Assembly: GCA_015832175.1 (NCBI GenBank)
Contig: WJXW01000006.1
Span: 372,001-436,000, forward strand
Direction of reading: 5' to 3'
Origin: Paraphaeosphaeria minitans
Lineage: Eukaryota > Ascomycota > Dothideomycetes > Pleosporales > Didymosphaeriaceae
DNA: 64,000 nucleotides
Shown here: positions 36,258 to 47,864 of the stretch, in pieces
How the letters are laid out: every line of letters starts with the position of its first letter
Numbering within the stretch: position 1 is the first letter of the stretch
Position numbers and translations under genes: made by a program
Notes under the pieces: model-generated
The model's input: only the letters and a program-made list of their open reading frames with translations
Told to the model about the DNA's origin: nothing
Databases searched by the model: none

Positions 36258-37709
36258 GGAAACAAGGCCTTGATATACATGAGTTAGAACGTGGCAGGCC
36301 GTTGCCAGCAAGACACCCCACAAATGTTATCCTTCCCCTGGCGTCATATCCGGTCAACATTGTGACGCTAAGATGTCATTTCCGTCTGGTGCAAACGGAA
36401 CCACCAAAGCTTCGTACCCAGATCTTAACGATGAATGTGGTATGAGGATACATGACTGCCTTAGGAAGTTGGTTTGGAAAGGCTGAGCATTCTGGAACTA
36501 TCATAAGACATGAATTGAGATTGCATGGTTTTCCGTGTTTCAGTGGCACTCGGGATAGCGGCTTACGGTAGATGTACCCGGGTGTGTGGATTTATTCGAA
36601 CTTCGCAGTACGCGCTGTATGATGACGGTGGCCACAAATACATCATTGAGATACCTCATGAAGCGAATGCTCTCACATTTAATTGTGGGTCTTGTGGTGT
36701 CAGCCGAGCGGGAACAACCCGTTCGTACAACTCATGCATACAGCAACAAATCATGGAGCAACTCTTACACGCAACGCGCAAATAATCTGGAGGATGTGTC
36801 ATTAATCACGATCTATACTTCACCTCCGATCGGTGGTCTCGGTATTCAAATGCGGGAGGTTAGGATAAGGAAGTCGAGGTGCATATGGTAGTGCGCATCC
36901 GTACCCTGGTATCTTTGTGTTCAGCATAAGAAGAATATGGCCAGTTTGGCTTCATATTCCACAGTGTAGCTTGTGTTGGGAGTTACGTGCACAACTGCCT
37001 ACCTGAGGTAGGTAAGCCACGCCACGCAGCGTGGCGAGAAGAAGTCTTAACGAAAGGTCAAGTGGAGACCAACCTGCCAGCTGTCAGTCAGGATCGCATG
37101 ACCTTGTGCACATTCTAGACATTGCTGAGGAGCAGGCAGGTACCACCACGGAAGCATGCATGATGCCGAGCGGTGGGAACGTTGAAGTGCCAAGACACGC
37201 CGATCGCATGTCGCGCACCGTGAAAGGGCTCTTGTATGAACGTGAACACCCGCGATGCAATATCGCGTGCGGATACTGAGCTCGTATAGTAGCCTAAGCC
37301 GCTCCATGATTGACGTCTAGGTGCCTGACTAGCGAAGGCCTCAGCGTGTACCTACCGGTATCCACATGTTCATGCAGGGGAGGGCCATGCTACGGTACCG
37401 GTAGGTAAACGCCAGCCCAACGAAATGACGCGAATCGAAACCTGCGCCAGCAACGAGATGAAGTCGAATGCCACGAAAAAGGTCCTTAGTTCAATTTCAG
37501 GGGAATGGAGGTCCTACAGGCACCGAGGAGGTGTTGCGAACGCCCTTCTGTGGATCGGGTAGCTACATGACGCAATCCAGGTCACGAGCAGTTCAGATAG
37601 GTACGCGAGAATCGACATCTGTAAAATGGGGACCACATCATCTCCGCACAGCATCTTCCATTGCTTAACCATTTGGGATCTTCATCGCTTGGTCTTGCGC
37701 TTGTCAAGG
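36258..37709. other. Intergenic region, 1.45 kb
   Basis: No convincing gene. Two small inverted repeats are present: CGCCACGCAGCGTGGCG near 37,020-37,040 and CTACCGGTA with TACCGGTAG near 37,350-37,410. It includes the upstream regions of the divergent transporter and methyltransferase loci. Confidence 0.5.
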
Positions 37710-38541
37710 ATGAGTTCCACGGAATTACAAAACCGGAACGTGGCGTGGTTCACCGAACGCCCAGACAACTCCCAGCTATCGACCGATGCACGCCATCTGC
37801 TTGAGGGTTACAACATTATCCCAGCTGAAGATGTTGTCGATCATGTCATCAAGATACGCAGCGAGGCTTGGAAGATCTTTCCATATCAGTGCATTGGCCA
37901 GTTCCACTTCTTGGATATGGCGATGAAGCAGACAAAAGAATAGCCAGAGCTTTTGGAGCGCCTCGGAAAAGGTCAACGCTTCTTGGACATGGCTTGTTGT
38001 TTTGGACAAGGAATCCGACAACTTGTGGCAGACGGTGCGCCACCGGAGAACATCTTCGGGTGCGACCTTCGGAAAGAATACGTAGAGCTTGGCTACCAGT
38101 TGTTCCGCGACCACGGCCGTCTACATGGTCAACTTTTGACCGCCGATATATTCGAAAAAATCGTCTCCGCTTGTAGACCTGCAAGGTATCTTCGATGTTG
38201 TTGTATAAGCTGGATCCTTCTTTCACCTGTTTGATTATGAAAACCAGATCAAGGTTTACAAGGCAGTTGCGAAGTTACTTCGATCTGAGAAGGGGTCGAT
38301 AATCCTTGGTCGACAAATAGGTGCAGTGTACGCCGGAACTCACGATCACAAGACGAATCCAACGGGGTAAATGTATCGACATAGCCCTGAAAACCTGCAA
38401 GAAATGTGGAAGAAGATTGGGAACGACCTGTGCGTGTCGTTCTCCGTGGGTGCAAGTGTTCAAGTGCTGACTACAGACCACTTCCGCTTCCATACCGATG
38501 ATACGAGGCGCATCCATTTTGGCATTCGTCAAGACCCGTAG
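37710..38541 (+). pseudogene. SAM-dependent methyltransferase pseudogene
   Basis: The frame starts MSSTELQNRNVAWFTERPDN and matches fungal class I methyltransferases often found in secondary metabolite clusters. A conserved CIGQFHFLDMAM segment and motif I, FLDMACCFGQ (normally DLGCCFGQ), precede IFGCDLRKEYVELGY. Lesions: an in-frame TAG near 37,940-37,942 before the motif I exon segment; a +1 shift in the A-run near 38,154-38,160, after which the family sequence resumes as SSPLVDLQGIFDVV; and TAA codons near 38,203 and 38,367. After the shift it continues FFHLFDYENQIKVYKAVAKL and ILGRQIGAVYAG. Two of the stops could come from CAG/CAA by C-to-T change. The gene cannot make a full protein as it stands. 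Confidence 0.82.
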
Positions 38542-39457
38542 AATGTAAGGGTCGCATCTGATGGGCATGCATTCGAGGTTGACTTATTGTGGGGCCTCCA
38601 GGCTGCCTCTAGTCTAAAAAACTATAACAAGACCCTCACGAGCCAAGCACTCCGGCATATATGTAGACGTAAGCCCTATGTGTTCGGTGCGGACGCACAG
38701 ACATTGCCTCATCCTTAGAAAATGTTGCCTGGCGGCCATCTATGTAACATTTTCACATGCAACAAGACCCAGCGCGACTATAAACCTGCAGAAAGCTTCA
38801 GTCTTTGAAGTATTGAAGTAGATCTTGCATCCTAAAATCTTCTTCGCCTCCGTACAATATTCTAGCCGATGCCCGTGAACTTATTTTTAGGATCTCTGGA
38901 TAATGTCATCTCAACACGCGATTTGCCGGGTTCGGGACCGGGGTAGCTCCAGCCACCCACCGTGTTCTAGATTGCTTGTACTTTGGGTATATTTCGTTTA
39001 TAACCTTCAGCATGTTCTCTTTGGCGGACCTCAAACCGATATTCTAGGCCAGCTGCACGTTACCGCGGCTTCGGAGCGCCCACTGCCTGGTTAGGATGGT
39101 GAAGCCCTCCCTTTTAGCGAAAATGCGACCGCAGATACGATGCGAACAGGGCTAATTGAATCTATAACGGGGACGCAGGCAGTTTAATCAGGACTGGAAC
39201 GTCGGTCTACGGACAGGCCTGGCCAGCCACAATGGGACAAAGTATCGAATGTGCTCGAATGGACACCTCTCATTTACTCACAAATGAAATATTCTACATC
39301 ACGAGCGATTCGCACGAACCGGGCGCTCATTGCGGGATGTGCCGCAGACCATACCTACCTATAAAAAGAATAGATTCGCCCATCTGATTGTCGCAGCTTG
39401 TCAAATACGTACGAATTTCGAGTTGGATCTTGGAAGCATCGGGTTTCCACCGCAGAA
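38542..39457. other. Intergenic region with core promoter of the PAN-like gene
   Basis: No supported gene. Some plus-strand coding-like text continues to about 38,715 downstream of the methyltransferase pseudogene, with stops. A TATA-like element lies near 39,358. Confidence 0.45.
39358..39368 (+). promoter_or_regulatory. TATA-like element upstream of PAN-like gene
   Basis: CCTATAAAAAG lies about 95 bp before the ATG at 39,458, a plausible core promoter position. Confidence 0.5.
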
Positions 39458-40561
39458 ATGAAGAAATCTCTTTTTCTCGGTGCGGCACTAGCTGCGGGTG
39501 TCAATGCATTGGCAATTGAGGCCAGACAGCGTCCACAGCCTACGAGCACGCACGCCGGGATTCCAGATGGTGAGCGCAACGTCCTGGTTCATGGAGCCCT
39601 TCGATTTTGATGACCGAGGGTCAGAATTCTAAAGGCGTCGTCGCTAATACACCACAGTCTCGCAGTGTGGGTTGGACTCCTTCGTAGGACACACTTCCGA
39701 AGCGCTTCTACTCTGCAGCAGCCTGCTCAAAGGTGGGACTGCTACACAAACAGCCACTGTTACGGCCGGCACCACCACCACCATCAAGACAACAGTCATT
39801 ATTACATTGTATCCGCCTACCACTTCGAGCAGCGGACCGGGTAGGGTAAGTAGCCGTTTCCGAGAGGGTATCCAGTGTTAACCAATGTCAAAGCCTACGA
39901 CCACTCCAAAACCGCCGACGTCTACGCCGAAGCCACCCACATCGACTCCGAAACCACCGACGACGTCCACCAAGCCGACAACAACCGTACCAACCGCATC
40001 CCCAACCCCAACACCGTATGATATCGCATGGAAAACGTATTCGGAGGATTCTGGCTAACAAAGAATAGGCCGGCGGGTTGCGGACTAGTTGGATACACCA
40101 AGGACACAGCAGCATACTATTTTGATAGCTCCGGGACGAAGAGCACCTTTGCCGCTTGCAGCGCTGCCTGCAAGGCTGACTCTCAATGCAAGAGCTTTGG
40201 ATATGGAGAGGCCAACTGCATGCTGTTCACCGTTGACGCGTAAGTTGTTGACTGCCTCAATCTCATCGATCAGCTTCTGACCTGTCCCAGTACTTCCAAC
40301 ACGAACTACAACCCCATGTCCCCGTACACCTTCTACGATGTCAGCTGCCCCTCTGAGCTGCCTGTCAGGAAGCGACAGGTTCAAATATCAGTCGGTCTTG
40401 GCATCTCGTCGCTTTCTTCGGCTTGCTCGTGCTTGATCACCGCGGGTCCGGGTGCTATCACTAAAACAACTTCGGTCACGGTAACATCGAAGTTTACGGC
40501 CACACAGACTCTGACTAGGACTGTGAGCTTGCTGCCTGGTGATGACGGGCGTTTTGACTAA
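39458..40561 (+). CDS. Secreted PAN/apple-like protein with Pro/Thr linker, five exons
   Basis: Exons are 39,458-39,569, 39,658-39,845, 39,894-40,015, 40,069-40,239 and 40,291-40,561, giving 287 residues in one frame. The N-terminus MKKSLFLGAALAAGVNALA is a signal peptide. After a short Thr-rich region comes a linker with three TPKPPTS-like repeats. The cysteine-rich module CGLVGYTKDTAAYYFDSSG continues through AACSAACKADSQCKSFGYG, the pattern of PAN/apple domains that bind glycans or proteins. The C-terminal part keeps RKRQVQISVGLGISSLSSAC, seen in related fungal secreted proteins. Introns have good branch sites (CTAAT, CTAAC). Likely extracellular or wall-associated; ligand unknown. The linker DNA is a short minisatellite and may vary between strains. 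Confidence 0.82.
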
Positions 40562-40833
40562 AAGAAGACGAGGAAGAGGGGGCGGAATTGTCTTTAGGAC
40601 TCCTCAAGCGCTAGCGTACGGTAGAACTGCATGATGGATTTCAATCTCAAAGTTCGATATTTCGCAAACGGATCGTCAAAATATTGCTGACGTGTAAAGC
40701 GATGTTTCGTGCCTTGTGGCAATTGGCTGCGATTGGCTAGCCTATCTGCCTCCCGCGTCCGTCCCAGTACATCGCAGATCTTCACGCCCTCCCACTCTTT
40801 CAACACTCGAGCATGGGCAAAAAGAAAGTATGC
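40562..40833. other. Short intergenic region with an unrecognised minus-strand frame
   Basis: A minus-strand frame (40,594 to about 40,830) gives protein-like text such as FLFAHARVLKEWEGVK. It runs into the tRNA gene and has no recognised family. It may be a gene fragment. Confidence 0.3.
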
Positions 40834-40930
40834 TTCCGACACCGGGAATCGAACCCGGGCCACATCGGCACATGCTCTAATGACTTAGAGATGTGAGAGC
40901 GATGTATCCTAGCCACTAGACCATATCGGA
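40834..40930 (-). tRNA. tRNA-Glu (CTC) with 25-nt intron
   Basis: The minus strand folds as a tRNA. The acceptor stem TCCGATA pairs with TGTCGGA, with discriminator A. The A box lies around TGGTCTAGTGGCT and the B box is GGTTCGATTCC. The anticodon stem CATCG/CGATG encloses loop CTCTCAC with anticodon CTC at 34-36. A 25-nt intron (40,893-40,869) lies after position 37, the standard place for nuclear tRNA introns. The mature length is 72 nt before CCA addition. No damage seen. Confidence 0.93.
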
Positions 40931-41958
40931 TTGTTGTAAATTTGATAACGTAAATTTCTGAGTTTGATTATATATATCAGCTGTACTTGCTCACAGCGGG
41001 AGGACGCCATGGCGATAATGCTCAACTTGATCTGTCTCGGTGCTTTCACGTTGTGCGAGTCATTTCGGACTTTGTGGGACTGTTACAGATTTTTCCATTA
41101 GCGCGGTCGTGTCCGGTACCTAGCCCTTGCAACGCCTTATCCCATATGAATATTTCGACTTATCTCGTGTGAAAATTGCATTGGATACCTGCAGTCTCCA
41201 CATCACAGATTGCACACAAGCCTTGTCATAAAATGAACACTTTGCCTGGTTCCCCTGCAAAATATCTCAGATTACTCTATGCTGGAGCGATGTCATCTGC
41301 TATTTTCACCAACACCACTCTTGTTACTCACATCGGAAATGTAAAGGTCACGCAACTCTCCTAGATCTGCAGCTATTCGGATGAGTGTATCAGTGGGATC
41401 CACCTAAAGCCCCCATTTTTACTCTATCTGCATTGGAACAGTGCTCAAGCCCTCCTAATGGGTTGTATTACTGTTCTAGTTCAACAGACTCTCTTGTTCA
41501 ATTTCTTCAGACTCTCATGAAGCGAATTCAGATGTCCATTTTGTCATCGGTCAATCAAAACTGCTGCATTGATCCTACAGCCAGGTTATGTTGGTGGAGA
41601 GTGCCTCACATCTGCTGATCAAACTTAAACCACCATTGTCTTAGTGTCAATACCGACAGTTGACCTTGACTCGCCATGTGCGCACCTAAGAATGAACCAC
41701 ACCGCTTGGTCAGGTGGTCACACTCTTCTTGGGTCATGTTCTTCAGGCTCTAATGACCCAATTATATGCACAAAGCTTGCAACATATGGAGATTTTACTG
41801 TCTACGTCCGGTCACGCTGCAATTGTTGTGCCACTTTGCGGAAGAATTGTGAACGGTTGGGATAGAGGGTCCCACACAGAAGGAAGATATAGAGAGCTTC
41901 GTTTCACTGGTGCCAAACTATCATCAACAGACAGCTCAGCGTTTGGAGACAAGACGCG
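40931..41958. other. Intergenic region, 1 kb
   Basis: No supported gene. Short plus-strand frames have no family features. Confidence 0.5.
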
Positions 41959-43808
41959 ATGTCTAAAGAATTTCTTGCACGAATCCTCCGGCAGCAGAGG
42001 GAGTTGACACGATTAGCCAATCAGCAGCAAGATGACCTCGAGCGCTATCTCATCGACCGTGGGGACACTGGCACGACGCATCACAGCGAAACGAGGCAGA
42101 TACTTGATGCTATTCAGAATTTGGGGAGGCTCATGGGGGAAAGCAATGAGAACGTGCTAGATGCTCTTGAAGCAAACAATGCGAAAGAGTGTGTTATCAA
42201 TGAGAACGAGGATAGGAAAGATACAGCTCGAAATTCGGATCTGGTATACAAAATAACACAGGGAGTTGGTCAAAATAAGAGCAAGAACACGAAGGGACAC
42301 AACGAGCATGACATTAGCCAGCAAGACATCCAACATCCACCCGATGTGAAACCACCTTTCGCTCTTGCACCACCTTCTCTGATTCCGGAACCTTTTCTTA
42401 CCCTGGCCCCAGCATCGCTTCCTACCTCGGCGTCTCCAACTTTACCGACAACATATGCCCCCTTACCATCTCCTACTTCCTTGGGTCTACCTAGATATTA
42501 CCAACCCAGAGGATTAAAGCGGACCGACCAGACTAAAACTTGCTACATCAATGTAGTTATGCAGGTCCTGGCAATAATTAATCCCTTCTAATTGAAACAT
42601 GATCTGGGGAATCGTGTTGGGGCAGAACCCGAAATACGGCGAGAAGGAAAGAATGAACCGGGTCAATACAAGACGATGATGATGTATGGCTATTATAAAG
42701 GTCTCAACCTTGGCTGGGAGTTCTTGGATCTACTCAAACGTCTTCGCAGCAAAGGAGAAGACTCCCTTCATCCGTACGCCCTTCAGTTTACCCTCGCCAG
42801 GGCCGTGCTTCGACCAGGACAGGACCCAGCTAAGCAATCTTTCAAACTCGACGGGAGACGCGAAGAGGATGCAGCAGACTTCTGTCGCACATTGATCAAT
42901 TACCTGAGGGAAATATGGTACCATAAAGACGAATTCGAACCCCTCGCGAAACTGTTTCATTTTGCAATTTCTGATGTTTTCACTAATACAGAGACCAGAG
43001 TGGAAATAGCTATAAAGCCCGTAGGAGGATGGGATCTGTTGCTGTACCTGCACGATAGCTTGGGGACTACTGTAGCAGACGCAATGACTGAGGCAGCGGA
43101 AATATCGATACTTACAGTGATAGATCTACTGGAACACAACTCCACTTACTACGCAGGAGGCTTCGCAGAGGGTATTGAGACTGGTAAACAGCAGAAGCGG
43201 TGGCGTTTCACGGCAACTCCTGATTTTCTTATGCTCACATTCTGTCGCCAGGAAGTCGTTGAAGGCAAGTCGAAAGAAACGGCCGGAAATTCAAGTCGAC
43301 TAAAGCTCGCCTAATCCAACGCAACAATTACATGTTAGATCTATCCGAGATAGAAGAAAACATTGATGAGCTCAATGGTATGTACAAGTTACGCTCCGTG
43401 GTATATCATCACGGCAAAACCTTCGCATTCGGTCACTATACCATGATTACAAGGATAGAAAGACGTGGGCGCGAGCTTTGGTATCACTGCAACGACCAAA
43501 CCATTAGCGAGTTATCGGAGGGCCCGTATCCTACAAGGGGACAATCTCATTATCAGGCCTACATGGCGCTTTACGAAAAGATTTCCCTCGAAGAGGCCAT
43601 AAAAGGGATGGTAGATGAAGATTGGGATTTTAACCATCAGACATTAAGAGGGGAATGGACCCGGAGTTTTGCTACACGTTCATTTTGGAAGATTAGGTAC
43701 ACATTAAGAGCGTTACTTCAAAAGTTCGTCGTATCGTCGCATCTCGTGTATTTCATAGAGTTTTGCTGTGCCTATAACGTTTCTAGAACGTGCTACGCTT
43801 ACCTTTAA
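41959..43808 (+). pseudogene. Ubiquitin carboxyl-terminal hydrolase (USP, C19-like) pseudogene
   Basis: The first 210 codons hold a charged N-terminal segment, a Pro/Ser-rich linker and a Cys box KTCYINVVMQVL, with the catalytic Cys near residue 195. They end at an in-frame TAA (42,589-42,591), after which the same frame stays open to 43,314 with USP-like text (LDGRREEDAADFCRTLINYL). The frame then changes: family sequence continues as RNGRKFKSTKARLIQRNNYM, one base out of register near 43,265-43,290. The His box FGHYTMITRI and WYHCNDQTISEL, the Asp/Asn region, follow, then a typical AYMALYEK end. The catalytic residues survive, but one stop and one shift block a full enzyme, which would remove ubiquitin from substrates. 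Sequence errors would be the alternative explanation. Confidence 0.8.
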
Positions 43809-44285
43809 GTAATTGATGTGTGGGAGTCTCGAAGGCTATATGGCTACCAAACTGGCACAATGACTGTAGTGCTCGAATAGATATCACAACTACAAAGCGT
43901 AATCTGTGATCAATCCGTCACTTGGACGGTACAGTCCACTTCAAGCTCATCTAAGGTGCTATTTAATATTTGCTCGCTGCTATAGAACGCCACCTTATCT
44001 TGAACCACGATTTGTCAATAGCTATAGATTTCATCTTAGCGAGGGGCATCAAGTTCCGCCAAGCTCTGCCCGCCCATCCAAATCATGGGGCTGCTGCATG
44101 AGGAGAAGCCATGTCTGCTGTGCTAAGACGAGGTACAGAAGGTGGACAATCCGACAAAAACGTGACGCCAGATTTCATAGCAATGCGGCGTGGGTCAATT
44201 CAGGCAAGCTGTGCAAGTGAAATTCATGAATCTAATATGTTCATCAGTCTCAATCAATATTTGCCTACCATGAGAATTTTCTAGT
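43809..44285. other. Convergent intergenic region
   Basis: This lies between the 3' ends of the USP pseudogene and the Mss51-type gene. No gene seen. Confidence 0.5.
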
Positions 44286-45817
44286 CTACTCTGTCCCGTG
44301 AATGATATACCTGTACGCATTGTTGAACCACATACCATTCTCCTCCTCGATAAACTTGGGCGTGGGCACCAATCCCCTCCACTTGTTTTCCCCAACCTCA
44401 GTCACAAATCTCGCTCCTAGATCTTCCAAACGCTTCTGCTCATGCTGAGCCCCCTTGGAATTGTATGTCGTGTAAAGCGCTGGCACGTTTTCTTCAACTA
44501 AAGCCTTGATGGTCGGCTCCCAGTGTGACTTCGCGTAATCGCCATCAACCCATCCACTGTTGAACAGCACGACCAGATCTGGCTTTTCAAACGTGGGTCC
44601 CAGAACAAATTCGTGGTACACGCCCTTGTGCAGCGATATAGAACGCTGACGGTCATCCAACTTGCAAGGCGGGCAGCAGTCGAGATTTTGCTTGGTAAGA
44701 ACAGTACCATCTACCGGACCTGGTATGTCAGGGCCAATGGCCGTGATGTGTAGACTTTTTACACTTGGCATCAGATGTAGCAGTTCCTCGAAGTTCGCTA
44801 ACGCAGTAAGTTCGCGATCTGTAGCGCCCAACATGTGTATTGTGAGTTGAGGTTTCTTCCAGCTGAGGTCTTCGAGAGCTGATACGATTGTCAGCGGCAT
44901 GGTGAGGCTGTCGGTGGAATACAAAAGGAACATGAGCATTCGCTCTGCTTCGTCTTTCTCGTTATCAGATCCACTTCTGGCAATGTCATCCTCGATACTG
45001 CTGAAATCGCGCTTGAATCGCCCTTCTATCTGTTGTTTATCGGATATTTTTGTATAGTAATCGAACCATCCGGTAGCATTTGCGAGAGGCTTGTGGGTTT
45101 CACGCGGGAACTGAGTGCATGTGATCGGAGTTGCTTTGCCGGTATCTTCGAAGAAATTGATACGGAAGTTTTCGATGCGACGGAAATTCTGCCAGGCTGC
45201 ACATACGGAGGCCGAATGTTCAGGCGTAGGCGAGCAGTCACCGCACGAGAAGACCAGACGACAGTCTTCGCAACGATTAAGATTAATCTTGCGGCTTGCG
45301 AGTTGTACCGCACTCCGGCGGCAGGTAGCACAATAAGCTTGCGCTCTACCTAAGTTAAAAATGTGTCTGCGTAAATTTGATGGACTTTACTGACTGGACA
45401 ATGTAACGCAAATCCTCATCTCTGGGTGCTGCATTTCGGATCACGCGAACCATCATCAACTGCAATCTATCAGCTATCGATATGACGGAGATCTCGCGTT
45501 TCGGCTCTTCGTAATTCACTCACTAGATATTCACGATATTCATCCCATGTTCTGGTTGTCTGGTATTGCTCTTCCTCGACATTGTTGATGGTTTTGAAGA
45601 TCGTGCAATGATTCTTGTGCTTGAGCCTCCAATCAAGCTTCTGGCACTTTGCGGAGCAATAATATGCACGCTTGCAACCCGAGCACTTCAAAATATCATC
45701 AGAAGGGCTGAAGCAGCGAAAGCAAAGGTTGCCTCGGATTGCGCCGACAGGGAGAGCAGGTATGTCCACCACGCCCGAGGCCGCAACACGCTCGCGGTCC
45801 CTGCACTTGGCTGGCAT
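44286..45817 (-). CDS. MYND zinc finger / Mss51-type protein, three exons
   Basis: Exons 45,817-45,487, 45,428-45,395 and 45,345-44,286 join in frame to 474 residues. The MYND finger has ligands C32, C35, C45, C48, C54, C58, H67 and C71. A second cysteine module, YCATCRR then CEDCRLVFSCGDC, matches the Mss51 zinc-finger region. The C-terminal half includes SLHITAIGPDIPGP, LVVLFNSGWVDGDYAKSHWEPTI and VPALYTTYNSKG, the conserved C-terminal domain of fungal Mss51-like proteins. In yeast, MSS51 activates COX1 translation in mitochondria; many filamentous fungal relatives are unassigned, so mitochondrial action is only a suggestion. The first intron is 58 nt and the second 49 nt; exon 2 is only 34 nt, which makes its exact borders the least certain point. 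No lesion seen. Confidence 0.83.
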
Positions 45818-46055
45818 AATGTTATAGATATTGTAAGTCCTTGAAGATGTCTATCTCTTGCAATGTGAGCTGTTGGCTAAGTGGAGGGGCTCGCAGTTCA
45901 CAGAAGTTTCACTACGTGTTATGTAATCGCACTAGCCTAGAATGCCATACCTAGGTAGCGCTAGCGCTAACACACGTGCTCATGCATCGGCCCAGACTCA
46001 TTCCTCCTCCCTTCTAACATTCCATCTGATTCGTCTCAAAGAGTTCGCATACTCT
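45818..46055. other. Short intergenic region
   Basis: Promoter side of the Mss51-type gene and 3' side of the cutinase. It contains small palindromes (TACCTAGGTA, AGCGCTAGCGCT) near 45,950-45,970. No gene seen. Confidence 0.45.
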
Positions 46056-47014
46056 TTAAGATAGGCCAGCTACCTTAATAATCCAGTCTGCAGCCTCCTC
46101 GCCCACGCTCCCGTAGCTAATATGGCTACCCTGTGGATTGTCTCCAGTGCCGCAGATGCTATCCGCCGTCGCGCAAAACTCCTTCACCTTATCCGTGCTC
46201 AGACCGCTGATGCTCTGAGTCTTCAGTGGATCACCAAACATCAATGCCCCGGTGACATCTGAAGTGGAGATCCCCTGCTTGAACGTATTGTGGACGACCA
46301 TTGCACCTTGTGAATAGCCGAAGACGAAAATCTTGCTGTTGGGGCACTGCGACTTGGCCGTCTTGACGAGCTTCGCCATCTCAGGGCCGCCTGAGGCACC
46401 CAAGTTTGCATTTTGCTGTTTCGAGTGTTAGTCATATGCAGTAGCATGGTAAGATAGCTTCGCAAACTTACGGTAGCGTCGGCAGGATAGTCAACACCCT
46501 GTATTGTCACTTTACCGTCTCCCAACTTCGACCTCAAGCTCTTAAACATCGGTGGCACGCTCACAGTTCCGACATTACCTCCCTCAGTTGTTCCGCGCGC
46601 GAAAATGACGGTCAAGCCCGTGCAGCAGTTCTTATCCGCAACACCGTTCTCACTACTACCGAGGCCGCCACTGCTGCCTACTTAAAGGGTGCAATCGCGT
46701 CCTACTGTCCCGATTCCCCCGGTTGATCCAGTCAAAGTGGGTTCGACTGTAGCACTGGTCGGTGTCGCAGTGTCCTGTACACCAGAGGCAGCGCTCGTTG
46801 CCCCAGGAAGACTGCCAGATAACGACAGGGGGGATCCAGCTCCAGAGCCAGCACCGCCTGATCCATAACCCAAGCCAAAACCTCCAGTCGGCAGGGTCCA
46901 GCCCGAGGGCAGAGTGAAAGAAGGCACGTTGAAACCGGGAATGTTGATCTGGGGCCTGGGTCGAGCATCGCTCAAACCCGCCAAAAGAAGCACAGTCACA
47001 GGCGCGTACTTCAT
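46056..47014 (-). pseudogene. Cutinase with premature in-frame stop
   Basis: The start at 47,014 gives signal peptide MKYAPVTVLLLAGLSDA, then a Gly/Ser/Thr-rich linker. An in-frame TAA at 46,684-46,682 (codon 111) interrupts the frame before the catalytic domain. The same frame resumes with ENGVADKNCCTGLTVIFARG, the cutinase (alpha/beta hydrolase) start. An intron at 46,471-46,416 (GTAAGT, CTAAC, CAG) joins in frame to NANLGASGGPEM. The nucleophile motif GYSQG, an Asp in TADSICGTGD and the His in SHISYG complete the triad, and the protein ends WIIKVAGLS. Cutinases are secreted esterases acting on plant cutin. I found no frame-keeping intron that removes the stop, so loss of function is likely. 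An unusual splice or a point error remains possible. Confidence 0.75.
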
Positions 47015-47864
47015 CTTCAAAAATGTGGTCAAGAGAGCGTGTTGTAGTGAATGTAGAGTGCACAGCACAACGAGTGGCAATGGTCAGAAGAGAGAATAGG
47101 AGCGTAGAAGCGAAACACTGCGATGCTGGCGTCGATAAGTTCAATGGGTATGGGCGCTATTTGTACATGCCTTACTTTAGCTCCAGATCTCGGAGCGGTA
47201 CAGGCAAGGGGCCAGCGTACAGTTGTCCAACGCCACAACTACGTTCGAAACAAACACTAAATCCATCCAGTAGCATAGTTGTATTATGTTCAGGTTTGTA
47301 CCAAACCTTCTTAGCAGATCTATGCCTCTTTGGATGTTTTCTCATTGTTTCTAGGCCTCCCAGCCTTCTAGACGCAGCAAATTGCTTTTTAGTGAAGTTA
47401 AGAAATGAGTCTATGCAGACAGATGCCCAGATCAGTAAGAGGAGCGTTTTACATACATTAAAACGTAGGAAGTGGGCGTAGACGAGCGCGGGGCTGGCAG
47501 TGGAATAGCCTCGGGAGGTGGCAGCTGGCTTGTTTCACCAGGCGTGGTGGCGGAACATTGAGGGAAATCACGCGCTACGACCATAAAGCAACGAAGAACA
47601 CCAATGAGCTTACAGAAGCGTAGGAAACATCCGAGGTTGGCTACAGTCCAAGCTCTCGGAGAATCCACAGCATCGCACGCTACCACACATAGTGGGCAAG
47701 TTTCTATGTGCCTGCGGCTTCATCCATTTGCAAACAGCGAAAACCCTTCATTCCTTCTGATACACGCTCCGTTCCTATGAAAAAATGTCACGGTGCATAT
47801 AAGGCACAGTCAGACATTGTTGCCAAGGTTGATCCCAAATGCATTCGAACTTCCTCGGCACCTG
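47015..47864. other. Intergenic region, 0.85 kb
   Basis: No supported gene. Short frames on both strands have no family features. Confidence 0.5.

Noticed and set aside
34688..36323. Transporter as a pseudogene because of several short frames
   Set aside because: GT-AG introns of 45-49 nt join all parts in frame to 436 residues, with conserved segments on each side of every junction.
37349..37412. Short inverted repeat as a MITE
   Set aside because: Arms of about 9-12 bp only, no clear target duplication, and no second copy seen in the window.
40594..40863. 89-codon minus-strand frame next to the tRNA
   Set aside because: Its start lies inside the tRNA gene and no family was recognised; kept only as a possible fragment.
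45026..45331. Separate 101-codon minus-strand frame
   Set aside because: It is an alternative frame of the Mss51-type third exon; the cysteine-rich frame is the conserved one.
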